DNA from: Brevibacillus ruminantium
Lineage (GTDB): Bacteria > Bacillota > Bacilli > Brevibacillales > Brevibacillaceae
Assembly (NCBI RefSeq): GCF_023746555.1
Contig: NZ_CP098755.1
Location: 3,111,001-3,175,000 of the forward strand
DNA: 64,000 bases
Direction of reading: 5' to 3'
The position numbers were made by a program, and so were the translations under genes. How positions within the stretch are numbered: the first letter of the stretch is position 1; each line of letters opens with the position of its first letter. Under the pieces are notes generated by a model. That model was not told the origin of the DNA, did no database searches, and saw nothing but the letters and a program-made list of their open reading frames with translations. Positions 25,000-34,071 of this stretch are shown here, piece by piece.

Positions 25000-27267
25000 T
25001 TACATGTCCGCCGCTAGGATTCGTTCATCCATTCTGTCGGAGACAAACACGGTTCCGGGCATGTTTTTTGCGACTTGCTTAAGAGAAGCGGCCTGTTCCG
25101 CTAGATCCTCCACACTGGCAAAGCGGCCCGGCGAAAGCAGCACGCCAGCCATCGACATGGACAGGTCGTTGCCGTCTTTGATGTTGCGCTTGTGATAGAT
25201 ATCGTAGAAATAGGAAGAAAAAACATGGATGATGTAGGTTGTCATGGTATCCGCAAAATGCGGGGTCGTGATGACAATAAAATCGTCGCCACCAATATGG
25301 CCCAAAAAGTCGGCAGTTCCTCCATAAAGCTGCACCGCTTCCTTTAAAAGTGCGGCCGTCCGTACGATGATTTGATCCCCTACCTCAAAACCATAGCGAT
25401 CATTAAACCATTTAAACCGATCCAGGTCACAATAGATCACGACCTGCTGTTCCTCCCGCTTGAGGCGGGCGTGCAGTTCTCGTTCGATCTGAATATTTCC
25501 CGGCAGTCCGGTGAGTGGATTGGCCAGAGCTGCCATCTCCAGCTTGATGGAAGCCATCTTATCCAGCAAGCTTTGAACGGTGATAATGCCGATATATTCA
25601 CCTTCGTCTCCGGTGATCAGCACGACATCATAGAGATGATAGGAATCACGAGCCATCGCCCGTTTCGCTACTTCGTCGATCTGGTCATCTTTTTTGGCCG
25701 TCAGCGGATTGGTATTCATGATCTGCGAGATCGGCCGCTCATAGTAGAGGGCAATCCCGTATTGTCCCCCCAATACCTGATAGAGCTGAAATCGCATGAT
25801 CAGCCCGATCGGTTTTCCTGCCTCCAGAACCACGACGCTTTCGATGCGTTGATTTTGTTCAAAAATCTGGTGGACCTGGCGCACCTTGGCCTGCTTTTCC
25901 ACGCAAATCGTCTTGGTCAACACGTCTGTGATCACAGGCGCAAAAACGCGGGGCTCCCGGTCCTTTTTCATTTTCTGCTCGCGAATACCACGAAGAAAAT
26001 TCATCGCTTTTCCAGAAATATGGACCATTCCCTTTGCCGGCGGCCCGAGGTAGTACCCCTGTCCATAGGTTACCCCCAGTGCCATCAAGGTTTCCAACTC
26101 ACGCTCTGTTTCGATGCCTTCGGCGATGATTTTACACTTCACTTTTTCAGCAAATTGCACAATCGTCTCCAGCAGAGCCTGTTTGATCGGATCGACATCA
26201 ATGTTGCGGATCAGTGACATATCCATCTTGATAAAATCCGGGTAAATCTCAGTAATGGACTCCAGACTGGAATAACCGGCGCCTGCATCATCGACTGCCA
26301 ACAGGTATCCCTTTTTCCGGTATTCCTCAATTATTTTTCGAAAGACGCTGTAATTGGTGATGGCATGCCGCTCGGTAATCTCTAGTACGATATTATGGGG
26401 ATTCAGTTTTGTACTTTCGAGCAGCTTAAGTAAATCTCCGCGCAGCAAATACGGGTCGTCGATCGCTCTCGGGTCCAGGTTGATAAACAGTTTTTGCTGC
26501 GGCTTGAGATAGCGGAGGTGTTCCAGCGCCCGCTTCCTGCATATTTGTTCCAGACGAAATACCGTATCTGTTTCTTCTGCATAGGCAAATAACGAAGCGG
26601 GAGAATAGAACGGCGTTTTCTCCGGTCCTCTGGCAAGGGCTTCCCATCCCAGCGGCATTCCGTCACGCAAATCGACGATGGGCATAAACCGCATCTGAAT
26701 CTCTTCTTGCTGCAACAGCCGGTGATACTGTGTGACAAAGGTATATTTTTCTGAGGTAATCCCGTATTTCGCCATATGAACCGCGTGCTTGACGGAAGTA
26801 TACATCTCTTTTACGACATCTTGACCGTGAAAAATCGCATACCCGATATGAATGTGCAGATCCCCTCGGTTGACAAAGCTGATTTGGCGGTTAAGCTGCG
26901 CTTCCACCTGCTGTTGCACACTGATCGAAAGCAAACGGCACTCTTCCTCGTGAGAACCTTGCGGAAACGAGACGTAGATGGCAAAATCATCGCCCCACAT
27001 TTTTTGTATCGCCAGTACCTGGCCTTTGATTTCCAGTACATCTCTGCATACACCCGGCAAAATCCGTTCGAAAATATGCAGCACTCTCTTCGCGATCAGA
27101 TCTCCATATCGATTTTCGATATCTGTCATTTTCACGATATCTACGTAGAACAAGACCACCGTCTTTCCCACCCGAACCTCTTGCCCGATCAGGGACGTGA
27201 TAGTACTGCGCCGATCCAATGAAAAGATGGAAAATCGTCGGAGCCTCTTCGTCAATTTCGACCACAT
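25000..27267 (-). CDS. GGDEF-EAL-CBS-GGDEF cyclic-di-GMP signalling protein
   Basis: Large cytosolic protein of 755 residues, no membrane helix. Order of domains from ATG 27267: a degenerate GGDEF domain (about 25-190; signature reads MWGDDF), an EAL phosphodiesterase domain (about 192-440) with EALARGP (209-215), NLDP, EITE, DDAGAGYSS, IKMDMS and AEGIET, a pair of CBS domains (about 460-580), and a C-terminal GGDEF domain with an intact GGDDF signature and DLDRFKWFND. The RxxD inhibitory site is absent upstream of GGDDF. It may both make and degrade c-di-GMP, with CBS domains sensing a nucleotide; direction of activity is unknown. It stands alone between ppiB and lysA. Confidence 0.9.
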   Translation of the reverse strand: MWSKLTKRLRRFSIFSLDRRSTITSLIGQEVRVGKTVVLFYVDIVKMTDIENRYGDLIAKRVLHIFERILPGVCRDVLEIKGQVLAIQKMWGDDFAIYVSFPQGSHEEECRLLSISVQQQVEAQLNRQISFVNRGDLHIHIGYAIFHGQDVVKEMYTSVKHAVHMAKYGITSEKYTFVTQYHRLLQQEEIQMRFMPIVDLRDGMPLGWEALARGPEKTPFYSPASLFAYAEETDTVFRLEQICRKRALEHLRYLKPQQKLFINLDPRAIDDPYLLRGDLLKLLESTKLNPHNIVLEITERHAITNYSVFRKIIEEYRKKGYLLAVDDAGAGYSSLESITEIYPDFIKMDMSLIRNIDVDPIKQALLETIVQFAEKVKCKIIAEGIETERELETLMALGVTYGQGYYLGPPAKGMVHISGKAMNFLRGIREQKMKKDREPRVFAPVITDVLTKTICVEKQAKVRQVHQIFEQNQRIESVVVLEAGKPIGLIMRFQLYQVLGGQYGIALYYERPISQIMNTNPLTAKKDDQIDEVAKRAMARDSYHLYDVVLITGDEGEYIGIITVQSLLDKMASIKLEMAALANPLTGLPGNIQIERELHARLKREEQQVVIYCDLDRFKWFNDRYGFEVGDQIIVRTAALLKEAVQLYGGTADFLGHIGGDDFIVITTPHFADTMTTYIIHVFSSYFYDIYHKRNIKDGNDLSMSMAGVLLSPGRFASVEDLAEQAASLKQVAKNMPGTVFVSDRMDERILAADM

Positions 27268-27354
27268 AAGGGATCTTGCCTCCTTGCCACCCATTATGAC
27301 AAGAGACTCTTAAGATCTTGTGAAGAGATGATGAACAATTGATAAAGGCATTGG

Positions 27355-27387
27355 AAAAGGCCTTCCCCAAGCTGGAGAAGGCCTTCT
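27355..27387 (-). terminator. Terminator of lysA
   Basis: AAGGCCTTC...GAAGGCCTT repeat: on the minus strand AGAAGGCCTTCTCC pairs with GGGGAAGGCCTT and is followed by TTCC; a strong hairpin with a moderate T tail. Confidence 0.8.
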
Positions 27388-27392
27388 GTAGA

Positions 27393-28715
27393 TTATTTGG
27401 TTACTTTGCTGCCCGCGGGAAGCAAGTCGTGGTTAACGATATCCGCGTACGTTTCACGTTTCACTACCAGCTCTGCATTGCCTTCGTGAACGAATACAAC
27501 GGCTGGACGTGGAATCCGGTTGTAGTTGTTGGACATCGCATAACCGTACGCGCCAGTACTGGAAACCGCCAGAATGTCACCCGCCTTTGCTACAGGAAGA
27601 GCAATATCATGGATCAGCATGTCCCCACTTTCACAACATTTTCCTGCGATAGAGACCGTTTCAGCATTTTGCTCGTTCATCCGATTGGCAATCGCCGCTT
27701 CGTACTGTGCCTGATACAAGGCAGGTCGCAAATTATCCGTCATCCCACCATTGACCGCTACGTATTTACGCAGCTGCGGAATTTCCTTGTGAGAGCCAAT
27801 CTGATAAAGGGTCGTTCCGGCATCGCCAACAATACTGCGGCCCGGCTCAATCCACAGCTCCGGCAAAGGAAGCTGTCGGGTGGTGAACTCCTCGCGAACT
27901 GCTTTCGTGATCGCTTCCACATAATACTCGGGAGGCATTGGGGTGTCCCCTTCGACATAACGGATTCCAAAACCGCCGCCAACATTCAACACCTGCGGTA
28001 CAAATCCGCTTTTTTCCCTGGCCTCATCCAGCAATCCCGCCAAACGGCCAATCGCAATCAGAAAACCGTCTGCTTCAAAAATTTGCGAGCCGATATGGCT
28101 GTGAATCCCCAGCAGATGCAGCCAGTTGCTTTCATAAGCCTGTTGGATGGCTGCAAGTGCCTGCCCGCTCATGACGTCAAAGCCGAATTTGGAGTCTTGC
28201 TGGCCGGTTGAGATATATTCATGTGTATGGGCTTCCACACCAGGTGTCACCCGTAACAGCACGGCTACCTTTTCCATCCTTTGCTCTCCGATGTCTGCAA
28301 GGAGAGAAAGTTCATAGAAGTTATCGACGACAAAGCAGCCAATCTTCGCGTCAAGGGCCATCGTGATTTCTTCTACAGATTTGTTGTTTCCGTGAAAATG
28401 GATGCGTTCAGCCGGAAAGCCGGCTTGCAACGCCGTGTACAATTCTCCCCCTGAGACGACGTCCAGCGACAAGCCTTCTTCTTCTACCAGCTTGCACATC
28501 GCCATCGTACAGAAGGCTTTGCTTGCGTAAGCCACCTGAAAAGAAAAACCGGATGTCCGAAAAGCATTGACAAATGCCCGGCATTTGCTGCGGATCAGCG
28601 CTTCATCATAGACATACAAAGGCGTGCCGTACTCTGCGGCCAGTTGTGTTGTATCGCAGCCGCCGATTTCCAAATGTCCGTGTTCGTTGACTCGACTTGT
28701 TCCGTGTAAATACAT
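27393..28715 (-). CDS. lysA: Diaminopimelate decarboxylase
   Basis: PLP enzyme of fold type III that makes L-lysine from meso-diaminopimelate, the last step of lysine synthesis. The PLP lysine is K66 (VAYASKAF); HSHIGSQI, the glycine-rich phosphate loop NVGGGFGIRY, and EPGRSIVG follow, and CCESGD carries the catalytic cysteine. 440 residues. Start at ATG 28715, 8 nt after GGGGAGG. In B. subtilis lysA also lies next to the spoVA operon, and here it follows spoVAF in the same direction. Confidence 0.96.
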   Translation of the reverse strand: MYLHGTSRVNEHGHLEIGGCDTTQLAAEYGTPLYVYDEALIRSKCRAFVNAFRTSGFSFQVAYASKAFCTMAMCKLVEEEGLSLDVVSGGELYTALQAGFPAERIHFHGNNKSVEEITMALDAKIGCFVVDNFYELSLLADIGEQRMEKVAVLLRVTPGVEAHTHEYISTGQQDSKFGFDVMSGQALAAIQQAYESNWLHLLGIHSHIGSQIFEADGFLIAIGRLAGLLDEAREKSGFVPQVLNVGGGFGIRYVEGDTPMPPEYYVEAITKAVREEFTTRQLPLPELWIEPGRSIVGDAGTTLYQIGSHKEIPQLRKYVAVNGGMTDNLRPALYQAQYEAAIANRMNEQNAETVSIAGKCCESGDMLIHDIALPVAKAGDILAVSSTGAYGYAMSNNYNRIPRPAVVFVHEGNAELVVKRETYADIVNHDLLPAGSKVTK

Positions 28716-28783
28716 CCCCAAATCCTCCCCAATACGCTGCAGAATATGTGATAGAGTTCAGCCCTGTCTATCTATACGAGAAA

Positions 28784-28808
28784 GGCAACTGTAATGAGAA
28801 CAGTTGCC
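28784..28808 (-). terminator. Hairpin between spoVAF and lysA
   Basis: GGCAACTG (28784-28791) and CAGTTGCC (28801-28808), perfect 8-bp stem; on the minus strand TTTC follows. Probably ends the spoVA transcript, perhaps incompletely. Confidence 0.6.
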
Positions 28809-28864
28809 GCATCTACCAGATAAATTCTCAAGAATCAATTTACTACAAGGAGGGACGTTTGACA

Positions 28865-28948
28865 ATGGGTGAAGCCGCTGTTGTCAGAATATTTATTGAC
28901 GCGTCGAGTCGTGCGAACGAACGATACTGGGCCGATTGTTTTTCATAG
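28865..28948 (+). CDS. Possible 27-codon ORF, convergent with spoVAF
   Basis: ATG 28865 to TAG 28948, preceded by AAGGAGGG (about 28850) and an alternative TTG six bases upstream. Its last 56 bp overlap the spoVAF 3' end in antisense. The product has no membrane segment and matches nothing I know. The good ribosome site is the only reason to list it. Confidence 0.2.
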   Translation: MGEAAVVRIFIDASSRANERYWADCFS

Positions 28949-30365
28949 GCACTGCCATCCGGATCAGGATATCCTTGAATCCCTTGAAATTGAAGGGAAT
29001 AAACGGCCAAAGGTACGGGGTATCCAGCGAACGTGTAGACGCCAATGCAACCAGGACAACCAACAACCCGATCATTAGACCGGTCGTGGAGAAAAAGCCG
29101 ACCATCAGGAGCAGGAAAAGACGCACCAGCCGATTGGCCAGACTCAGCTCGTAGCTGGGGGTTGCGTACATCCCGATCGCGGCTACCGCCAGGTACAAAA
29201 TCACTTCGGGAGCAAAAAGCCCCACCTTGATTGCGACATCTCCGACCAGGATCGCCGCCAGCAAACCAATCGCAATGGACAGCGGCGAAGGCGTATGAAT
29301 CGCGGCCATCCGCATCAGGTCCAAACCGATCTCGGCCACCAAAAACTGTGCCAGCAGTGGAATACTCCCCGTTTTCTTTATTCCAATAAAATGCAGCACA
29401 TCAGGGACCATGGAAGGATTCATGGCAAGCAAGAGCCATATCGGCAGCAAAAACACAGACACAAAGATTCCCAAAAACCGCACCCAACGCAGATATGCGC
29501 CAACTACGGGAGTCTGTCTGTATTCCTCTGCGTGCTGGACGTGATGAAAGTATGTTGCGGGCGTGATCATGACACTGGGAGAGGTATCTACATAGATCAG
29601 AACATGACCTTCCAAAAGGTGGACGGCAGCGACATCAGGTCGTTCCGTATAGCGAACCAAGGGAAAAGGGTGAAGAGTCTTTCCGATAATAAATTCCTCG
29701 ACCGTCTTCTCTGCCATGGGAATGCCATCGATATCGATATTTTGCAAACGTTCCTTTAAGGTTGCAATTAGTTCCTTGTTTGCGACGCCTTTCAAATAAG
29801 CGATCGCCACATCGGTTTTTGTCCGTTTGCCGATTTGCATGATCTCAAATCGCAAGCGTTCATCCCGTATACGTCTCCGGGTCAGGACGGTATTGATGAC
29901 TAGTGTTTCCGTAAAGCCGTCATGCGCCCCCCGAACAATCCGCTCCGTGTCAGGTTCCTCTGGCGTGCGGGTCGGATAAATCTTGGCATCAATCAAAATT
30001 GCTTTTTCCGACCCCTCGATGACCAGACCGACCTGCCCTACCAGCAATTTGTCAATAAACTCATTGGCAGTCGCGATTTTGGCCAGTTGAAAATAAGGAA
30101 TGTATTTATGGAACAGATGTTCGAAAACGTCAGCAGGCAGATCTCTTTCTCTCAGATCATTCAAATCTCGCAGGACTTGCGTGATGATGTTGTCGCTGGC
30201 AAATCCATTGATGTAGTACAGTAGTACACGCGTTCGTCCCACCGTAAACTCATGAAGTCCGATATCAAAGTTTTCTCCGATGCCGAGTGCATGGTTGAGG
30301 TACGTTTTATTTTCATCCAGGTTTTCGACAATCAGTCGCTTTTTCTCCACCTGTTGTGTTGTCAT
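28893..30365 (-). CDS. spoVAF: Stage V sporulation protein AF
   Basis: GerA-family-like inner-membrane protein of the spore (490 residues). A soluble N-terminal region (about 1-290) precedes four or five membrane helices (about 300-450) and a short tail. It resembles the A subunits of germinant receptors (for example PFPLVRYTERPDVAAVHLLEGHV shown in part: RYTERPDVAAVHLLEGHV) but belongs to the spoVA operon; in B. subtilis SpoVAF is reported to affect germination efficiency. The first 53 bp overlap spoVAEa. Confidence 0.94.
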   Translation of the reverse strand: MTTQQVEKKRLIVENLDENKTYLNHALGIGENFDIGLHEFTVGRTRVLLYYINGFASDNIITQVLRDLNDLRERDLPADVFEHLFHKYIPYFQLAKIATANEFIDKLLVGQVGLVIEGSEKAILIDAKIYPTRTPEEPDTERIVRGAHDGFTETLVINTVLTRRRIRDERLRFEIMQIGKRTKTDVAIAYLKGVANKELIATLKERLQNIDIDGIPMAEKTVEEFIIGKTLHPFPLVRYTERPDVAAVHLLEGHVLIYVDTSPSVMITPATYFHHVQHAEEYRQTPVVGAYLRWVRFLGIFVSVFLLPIWLLLAMNPSMVPDVLHFIGIKKTGSIPLLAQFLVAEIGLDLMRMAAIHTPSPLSIAIGLLAAILVGDVAIKVGLFAPEVILYLAVAAIGMYATPSYELSLANRLVRLFLLLMVGFFSTTGLMIGLLVVLVALASTRSLDTPYLWPFIPFNFKGFKDILIRMAVPMKNNRPSIVRSHDSTRQ

Positions 30366-30933
30366 GGAACCCGCTCCTTTCCAGTATCCAATTTACTGCG
30401 GCCAAGGTGATCGGGCAGCCATTGCGCAAGCTGTCTCTTCCCTGCATTTTGCCGATGTCGCCAATCCCGATGATGTGTGGGACCTGAAGCTTGCCCAAAA
30501 TATCGACGGTATCGCCATAGATGCGATTCTCCAGATCTGTTTCCGCAAAGCCATCCTTGTCCACTGCCTCTTCGACAATTCTGCCGCGATTATCTACAGA
30601 GACTTTCACCACGGCTCCGCTGACCCACTTTGTATTAGAAGCAACAGCAATGGCACCCAGCACCTCAATGTCGGGATGATGGACGACGTATTCCAATGCT
30701 TGCTCGCCTCTCCCGCGTCCGCGATCCCCGTTGTCATCAAACATCAACAGGACTGGATCTTGCGGAGTCATTTTGATCAGTTCCACCATCTGAGGCCCGC
30801 TGAGCGGAGTGGGATTGCCAGCAGAAAGCGAAATGGAGCGTCCTCCGATCTGTCTGGCTACGGTCTCAACCGCTCTTTGGGCGATATGATCACCATCTGT
30901 AATGAGAATCACGCGACGTCGTCTATTTGCCAT
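30313..30933 (-). CDS. spoVAEA: Stage V sporulation protein AEa
   Basis: Soluble forespore protein of 206 residues encoded in the spoVA operon. Segments RRRVILITDGDHIAQ, SAGNPTPLSGPQMVELIK and LMFDDNGDRGRGRGEQAL are typical of the SpoVAEa (SpoVAE first part) family. The C-terminal 17 or so residues overlap spoVAF in another frame by 53 bp, an unusually long overlap for this operon. Starts 27 bp after spoVAEb. Confidence 0.92.
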   Translation of the reverse strand: MANRRRRVILITDGDHIAQRAVETVARQIGGRSISLSAGNPTPLSGPQMVELIKMTPQDPVLLMFDDNGDRGRGRGEQALEYVVHHPDIEVLGAIAVASNTKWVSGAVVKVSVDNRGRIVEEAVDKDGFAETDLENRIYGDTVDILGKLQVPHIIGIGDIGKMQGRDSLRNGCPITLAAVNWILERSGFHDNTTGGEKATDCRKPG

Positions 30934-30960
30934 ACAGCCCTCACCATCCTTGAGGCGGGA

Positions 30961-31311
30961 TCACCCCCTTGGTTTAAAAACCAAAGAGGCCAGAAAGCCA
31001 AAGGCGATCGCAGCGGAGATGCCCGCACTCGTTACTTCAAAAATGCCCGTGACGATTCCGATCAGGCCGTGTTGCTCTGCCTCCGAGATCGCTCCGTGAT
31101 ACAGAGAGTGGCCAAAGCTGGTAATGGGAACAGTGGCACCCGCACCGGCAAAATCAATAAATTTGTCGTAGAGACCCAGAAAATCGAGGACAACTCCGGT
31201 GACGACCAGCGTACTCATGACATGGGCCGGTGTTAGCTTGGCGACGTCCATCAAAAGCTGTCCCACTACACAAATCAGCCCGCCAACGGCAAAGGCAATC
31301 ACATATTCCAT
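30961..31311 (-). CDS. spoVAE: Stage V sporulation protein AEb
   Basis: Membrane protein of 116 residues with three or four hydrophobic segments, homologous to SpoVAC (both share [17 protein letters not shown] / YAGAGSAVPVTGFANSI-type loops). Part of the channel that carries dipicolinic acid into the forespore and out during germination. Its ATG (31311) overlaps the spoVAD TGA stop by one base. Confidence 0.94.
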   Translation of the reverse strand: MEYVIAFAVGGLICVVGQLLMDVAKLTPAHVMSTLVVTGVVLDFLGLYDKFIDFAGAGATVPITSFGHSLYHGAISEAEQHGLIGIVTGIFEVTSAGISAAIAFGFLASLVFKPRG

Positions 31312-32339
31312 CAAGCCACTCCTCCTTCCAATGCGACGGCGTGTGCGATGCAGGGAATCGAATGACCTTGCTGGTAACTGATTGGACTCAGCAAAGCCCC
31401 CGTAGCACAGACCAGTACTTTTTTCAGCAAGCCTTTGTTCAACTGGCTGACAATATGGCTGTAGGTAACCACGGCACTGCTGGCACAGCCGCTGCCGCCT
31501 GCAAACACCTCTTGATCAGGTGAGTAGACCATCAGCCCGCAATCATTGTAGACTCGATCCATATCATAACCATCCCGCTTCATCAGATCCTTCAAGATGG
31601 GAAATCCAACCGCGGCCAAATCACCCGTCACGATCAAATCGTAATCCTGGGGACTGCGGCCAGTGTCGATAAAATGCGCCTGCAGGGTGGAGGAGGCGGC
31701 AGGAGCCATCGCCGAGCCCATATCAAAAGGATCTTTGATTCCCATATCGATGACTTTCCCAATTGTGGCGTACGTGATTCTGGGGCCCTGCCCGCCAATC
31801 CCGACGACTGCTGCGCCGGCTCCCGTAACGGTCCACTGGGCTGACGGCGGTTTTTGCCCCCCGTATTCCGTCGGATATCGAAACTGTCTTTCAGCCGTCG
31901 CATTGTGGCTGCTGCAAGCTGCTACTGCCTTGTTGGCATATCCCGCGTTCACCAGCGAAGCTGCATTGGCCAAAGTCAGCATCGAGGTGGAGCAGGCTCC
32001 GTACATTCCCATCAAGGGAATCGCCAGCTTTTCGGCCGCAAAACTGGTGGTGATATTTTGGTTCAATAAATCGCCGGCAAATATCACATCGATATCAGTG
32101 CTTGTAAGCTTTGCTTTCTCCAGGGCGATGGATACCGCATCCTCGAGCAATCGCCTCTCAGCAGCCTCCCAGGAATCCTGACCGGCGTACATATCGTTAT
32201 AGATTTGGTCGTACAGGCTGCCGAGCGGTCCTTCCCCTTCTTTTGGACCAACGGCAGTGGCGGTTGATAGAATCCGCACATCTTGTGGAAAGTGCCAAGT
32301 CTGTCTACCGATTCGGCACTCTGCTGAACGGTTTGTCAT
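31311..32339 (-). CDS. spoVAD: Stage V sporulation protein AD (dipicolinate-binding)
   Basis: Thiolase-fold protein of 342 residues on the spore inner membrane; in B. subtilis it binds dipicolinic acid. Signatures are [17 protein letters not shown] and [15 protein letters not shown]. Start at ATG 32339 (MTNRSAEC), 9 nt after AGGAG; an upstream TTG in the spoVAC end is less likely. Essential partner of the SpoVA channel. Confidence 0.95.
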   Translation of the reverse strand: MTNRSAECRIGRQTWHFPQDVRILSTATAVGPKEGEGPLGSLYDQIYNDMYAGQDSWEAAERRLLEDAVSIALEKAKLTSTDIDVIFAGDLLNQNITTSFAAEKLAIPLMGMYGACSTSMLTLANAASLVNAGYANKAVAACSSHNATAERQFRYPTEYGGQKPPSAQWTVTGAGAAVVGIGGQGPRITYATIGKVIDMGIKDPFDMGSAMAPAASSTLQAHFIDTGRSPQDYDLIVTGDLAAVGFPILKDLMKRDGYDMDRVYNDCGLMVYSPDQEVFAGGSGCASSAVVTYSHIVSQLNKGLLKKVLVCATGALLSPISYQQGHSIPCIAHAVALEGGVA

Positions 32340-32352
32340 CGTCTCTTTCTCC

Positions 32353-32832
32353 TCACACAATCATCTTCCATATCGTCTTCAGCAAACCCGCGATAAAGGC
32401 AGCCACCACACCAAAGACGATCACGGAGCCGGCCAGCTTGAACATATTCCCTCCGACCCCCAATACTAGTCCCTCGCTGCGGTGTTCGATCGCAGAAGAG
32501 GCGATCGAGTTGGCGAACCCTGTTACCGGTACAGCCGAACCGGCACCGGCATACTGGCCGATATTGTCATAAATCCCGAGGCCGGTCAGCACAATCGCAA
32601 TGAAAATTAACGTGGCAACAGTTGGATTGCCCGCCGTTTTTTCAGTGAAGCCAAAGAAATGAATGTACATGTTCTGCAGAATCTGACCCAGCAAGCAAAT
32701 TGTTCCACCAACCCAAAAGGCTCGAAATGAATTGAGCAAGACATTCCGTTTTGGCTGGAATTTGGCTGCATGCTGTTGGTAGAGCTGCTTGGTCATCTGG
32801 TTCGATCCCTTTGATTTTGCTTTTGTTGCCAT
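32353..32832 (-). CDS. spoVAC: Stage V sporulation protein AC
   Basis: Membrane protein of 159 residues with four helices, core of the SpoVA dipicolinic-acid channel; reported as mechanosensitive in B. subtilis. The loop GQYAGAGSAVPVTGFANSIA is characteristic. It follows spoVAB after a 99-bp gap that has only the AAGGGGGT ribosome site I can name. Confidence 0.95.
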   Translation of the reverse strand: MATKAKSKGSNQMTKQLYQQHAAKFQPKRNVLLNSFRAFWVGGTICLLGQILQNMYIHFFGFTEKTAGNPTVATLIFIAIVLTGLGIYDNIGQYAGAGSAVPVTGFANSIASSAIEHRSEGLVLGVGGNMFKLAGSVIVFGVVAAFIAGLLKTIWKMIV

Positions 32833-32931
32833 GGTGATACCCCCTTCGCATCCGTTCTGTCTGCACTCGTGATATCCATATCTTGTCTGCCTCTACCCTC
32901 TTCTATGAATGGGTCAATTTTCCATTTTCAG

Positions 32932-33351
32932 CTACAGCTTCAGGCACCATTGCACCAGCGACCCGATGATCTTTCCGAGCACCATCGCCATCAGAAGTGA
33001 AAGGAGTCGAGAATCCATATGCATCCGTTTTGCCAGAATCGGAAAGACATTCAGGGCTTCCGTCAAGCCAGCCGCCAGTGTACCGACAAAAACCCCCGCC
33101 AGAAGACCGTAAACGGAAGTGAAAACGAGGGGCAGTTTGGCAACCCAATGAAAAAAGTCAGCCATGGTAAAAAAGAGTGTTCCGCTGATTAAGGCCCACT
33201 CCAGTGCTCTGATATGCCGATGTGCATTGGTCAATTGTGCAAGCCGGGGAATAATGTCCAGAACCGTAATAAATGCAACGAACCCGCTGCCCACAGCGAG
33301 TCCTCCCCCCAGTCCGAGGATCATGAGTACCGCCATTTGCCACAAATTCAT
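32932..33351 (-). CDS. spoVAB: Stage V sporulation protein AB
   Basis: Membrane protein of 139 residues with four hydrophobic segments (about 7-30, 50-70, 75-95, 115-135). SpoVAB family features include GLGGGLAVGSGFVAFITVLDIIPRL (shown here from GSGFVAFITVLDIIPRL). Its ATG overlaps the spoVAA stop (ATGA). Confidence 0.93.
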   Translation of the reverse strand: MNLWQMAVLMILGLGGGLAVGSGFVAFITVLDIIPRLAQLTNAHRHIRALEWALISGTLFFTMADFFHWVAKLPLVFTSVYGLLAGVFVGTLAAGLTEALNVFPILAKRMHMDSRLLSLLMAMVLGKIIGSLVQWCLKL

Positions 33352-33962
33352 GGCTTGGACCGCTCATTCTCCTTGTTTTCATGCTGGATATAATACTGAT
33401 CCAGGTTTTGCTGGTACAAGAACAACTCAACCTCCAGGGGACTGGGTTCCTCGTTGATCCGCTTTTGGAAAATATGGTTAAAAAACAGAATCATCCCTAG
33501 TCCGATGCCGATGGAATAAGGGATTTGAAGCCAGAGCGGCTGTTTATTTTCTTGTCCTGTGATCAAATAAAAGATGCGCTGATGTACCTGCCCCATACTG
33601 ACATCGGTATGGAAGTTCATGATGGCGAGCCCCGCCCCGACAAACAGCAGAATCCACACCAGAACAACCAGCATGGTGTTTGCCTTTTTGCGCGAATTCA
33701 ACACCTCGACGATGATGTGAGAGGCTCCCTGCACTTCCAAGGCAGCTTCAGGATATACACTGCGAATCTGTTTGATCACCTGCATGATATCCACGACGAT
33801 CAGATTGCCGTCTGTTGGCTTTACCTGATAAACCGGCATTCGTGCCAACGCCTTCTCCCGATCACCGTCCCAAAAGAGCTGACAAATATCTCCCAAGGTG
33901 ATGAGCGCCCCTGGCTTGACCTCCAGACGCTTGCGCAGCTTGAGAAACAGCGGTTCGTTCAT
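33348..33962 (-). CDS. spoVAA: Stage V sporulation protein AA
   Basis: First gene of the spoVA operon; 204 residues from ATG 33962, which AGGAGGGGG precedes. N-terminal soluble domain (about 1-95, with LKLRKRLEVKPG and ITLGDICQLF), two membrane helices (about 97-117 and 150-170), short C-terminal tail. Needed for dipicolinate uptake. Transcribed from the sigma-G type promoter 40 bp upstream. Confidence 0.94.
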   Translation of the reverse strand: MNEPLFLKLRKRLEVKPGALITLGDICQLFWDGDREKALARMPVYQVKPTDGNLIVVDIMQVIKQIRSVYPEAALEVQGASHIIVEVLNSRKKANTMLVVLVWILLFVGAGLAIMNFHTDVSMGQVHQRIFYLITGQENKQPLWLQIPYSIGIGLGMILFFNHIFQKRINEEPSPLEVELFLYQQNLDQYYIQHENKENERSKP

Positions 33963-34001
33963 CGGCCCCCTCCTCCTTTGTTCAATCTGCAGTGTACTCG
34001 C

Positions 34002-34031
34002 TAGTATGCGCCTTGCAGAAAAAGCCATTCA
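34002..34031 (-). promoter_or_regulatory. Sigma-G promoter of the spoVA operon
   Basis: On the minus strand TGAATG (34031-34026), 17-bp spacer, CATACTA (34008-34002). This matches the sigma-G consensus (TGMATA / CATACTA) in all but one position, directly before spoVAA and after the sigF terminator. Confidence 0.85.
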
Positions 34032-34035
34032 CGCA

Positions 34036-34071
34036 AAAGACCAGAGAGAGCTAATGCTCAATCTGGTCTTT
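34036..34071 (-). terminator. Terminator overlapping the sigF stop codon
   Basis: AAAGACCAGA (34071-34062) and TCTGGTCTTT (34045-34036), a perfect 10-bp stem on the minus strand. The loop contains the sigF TAG stop. A short TTTT follows. It separates spoIIA from spoVA transcripts. Confidence 0.75.
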
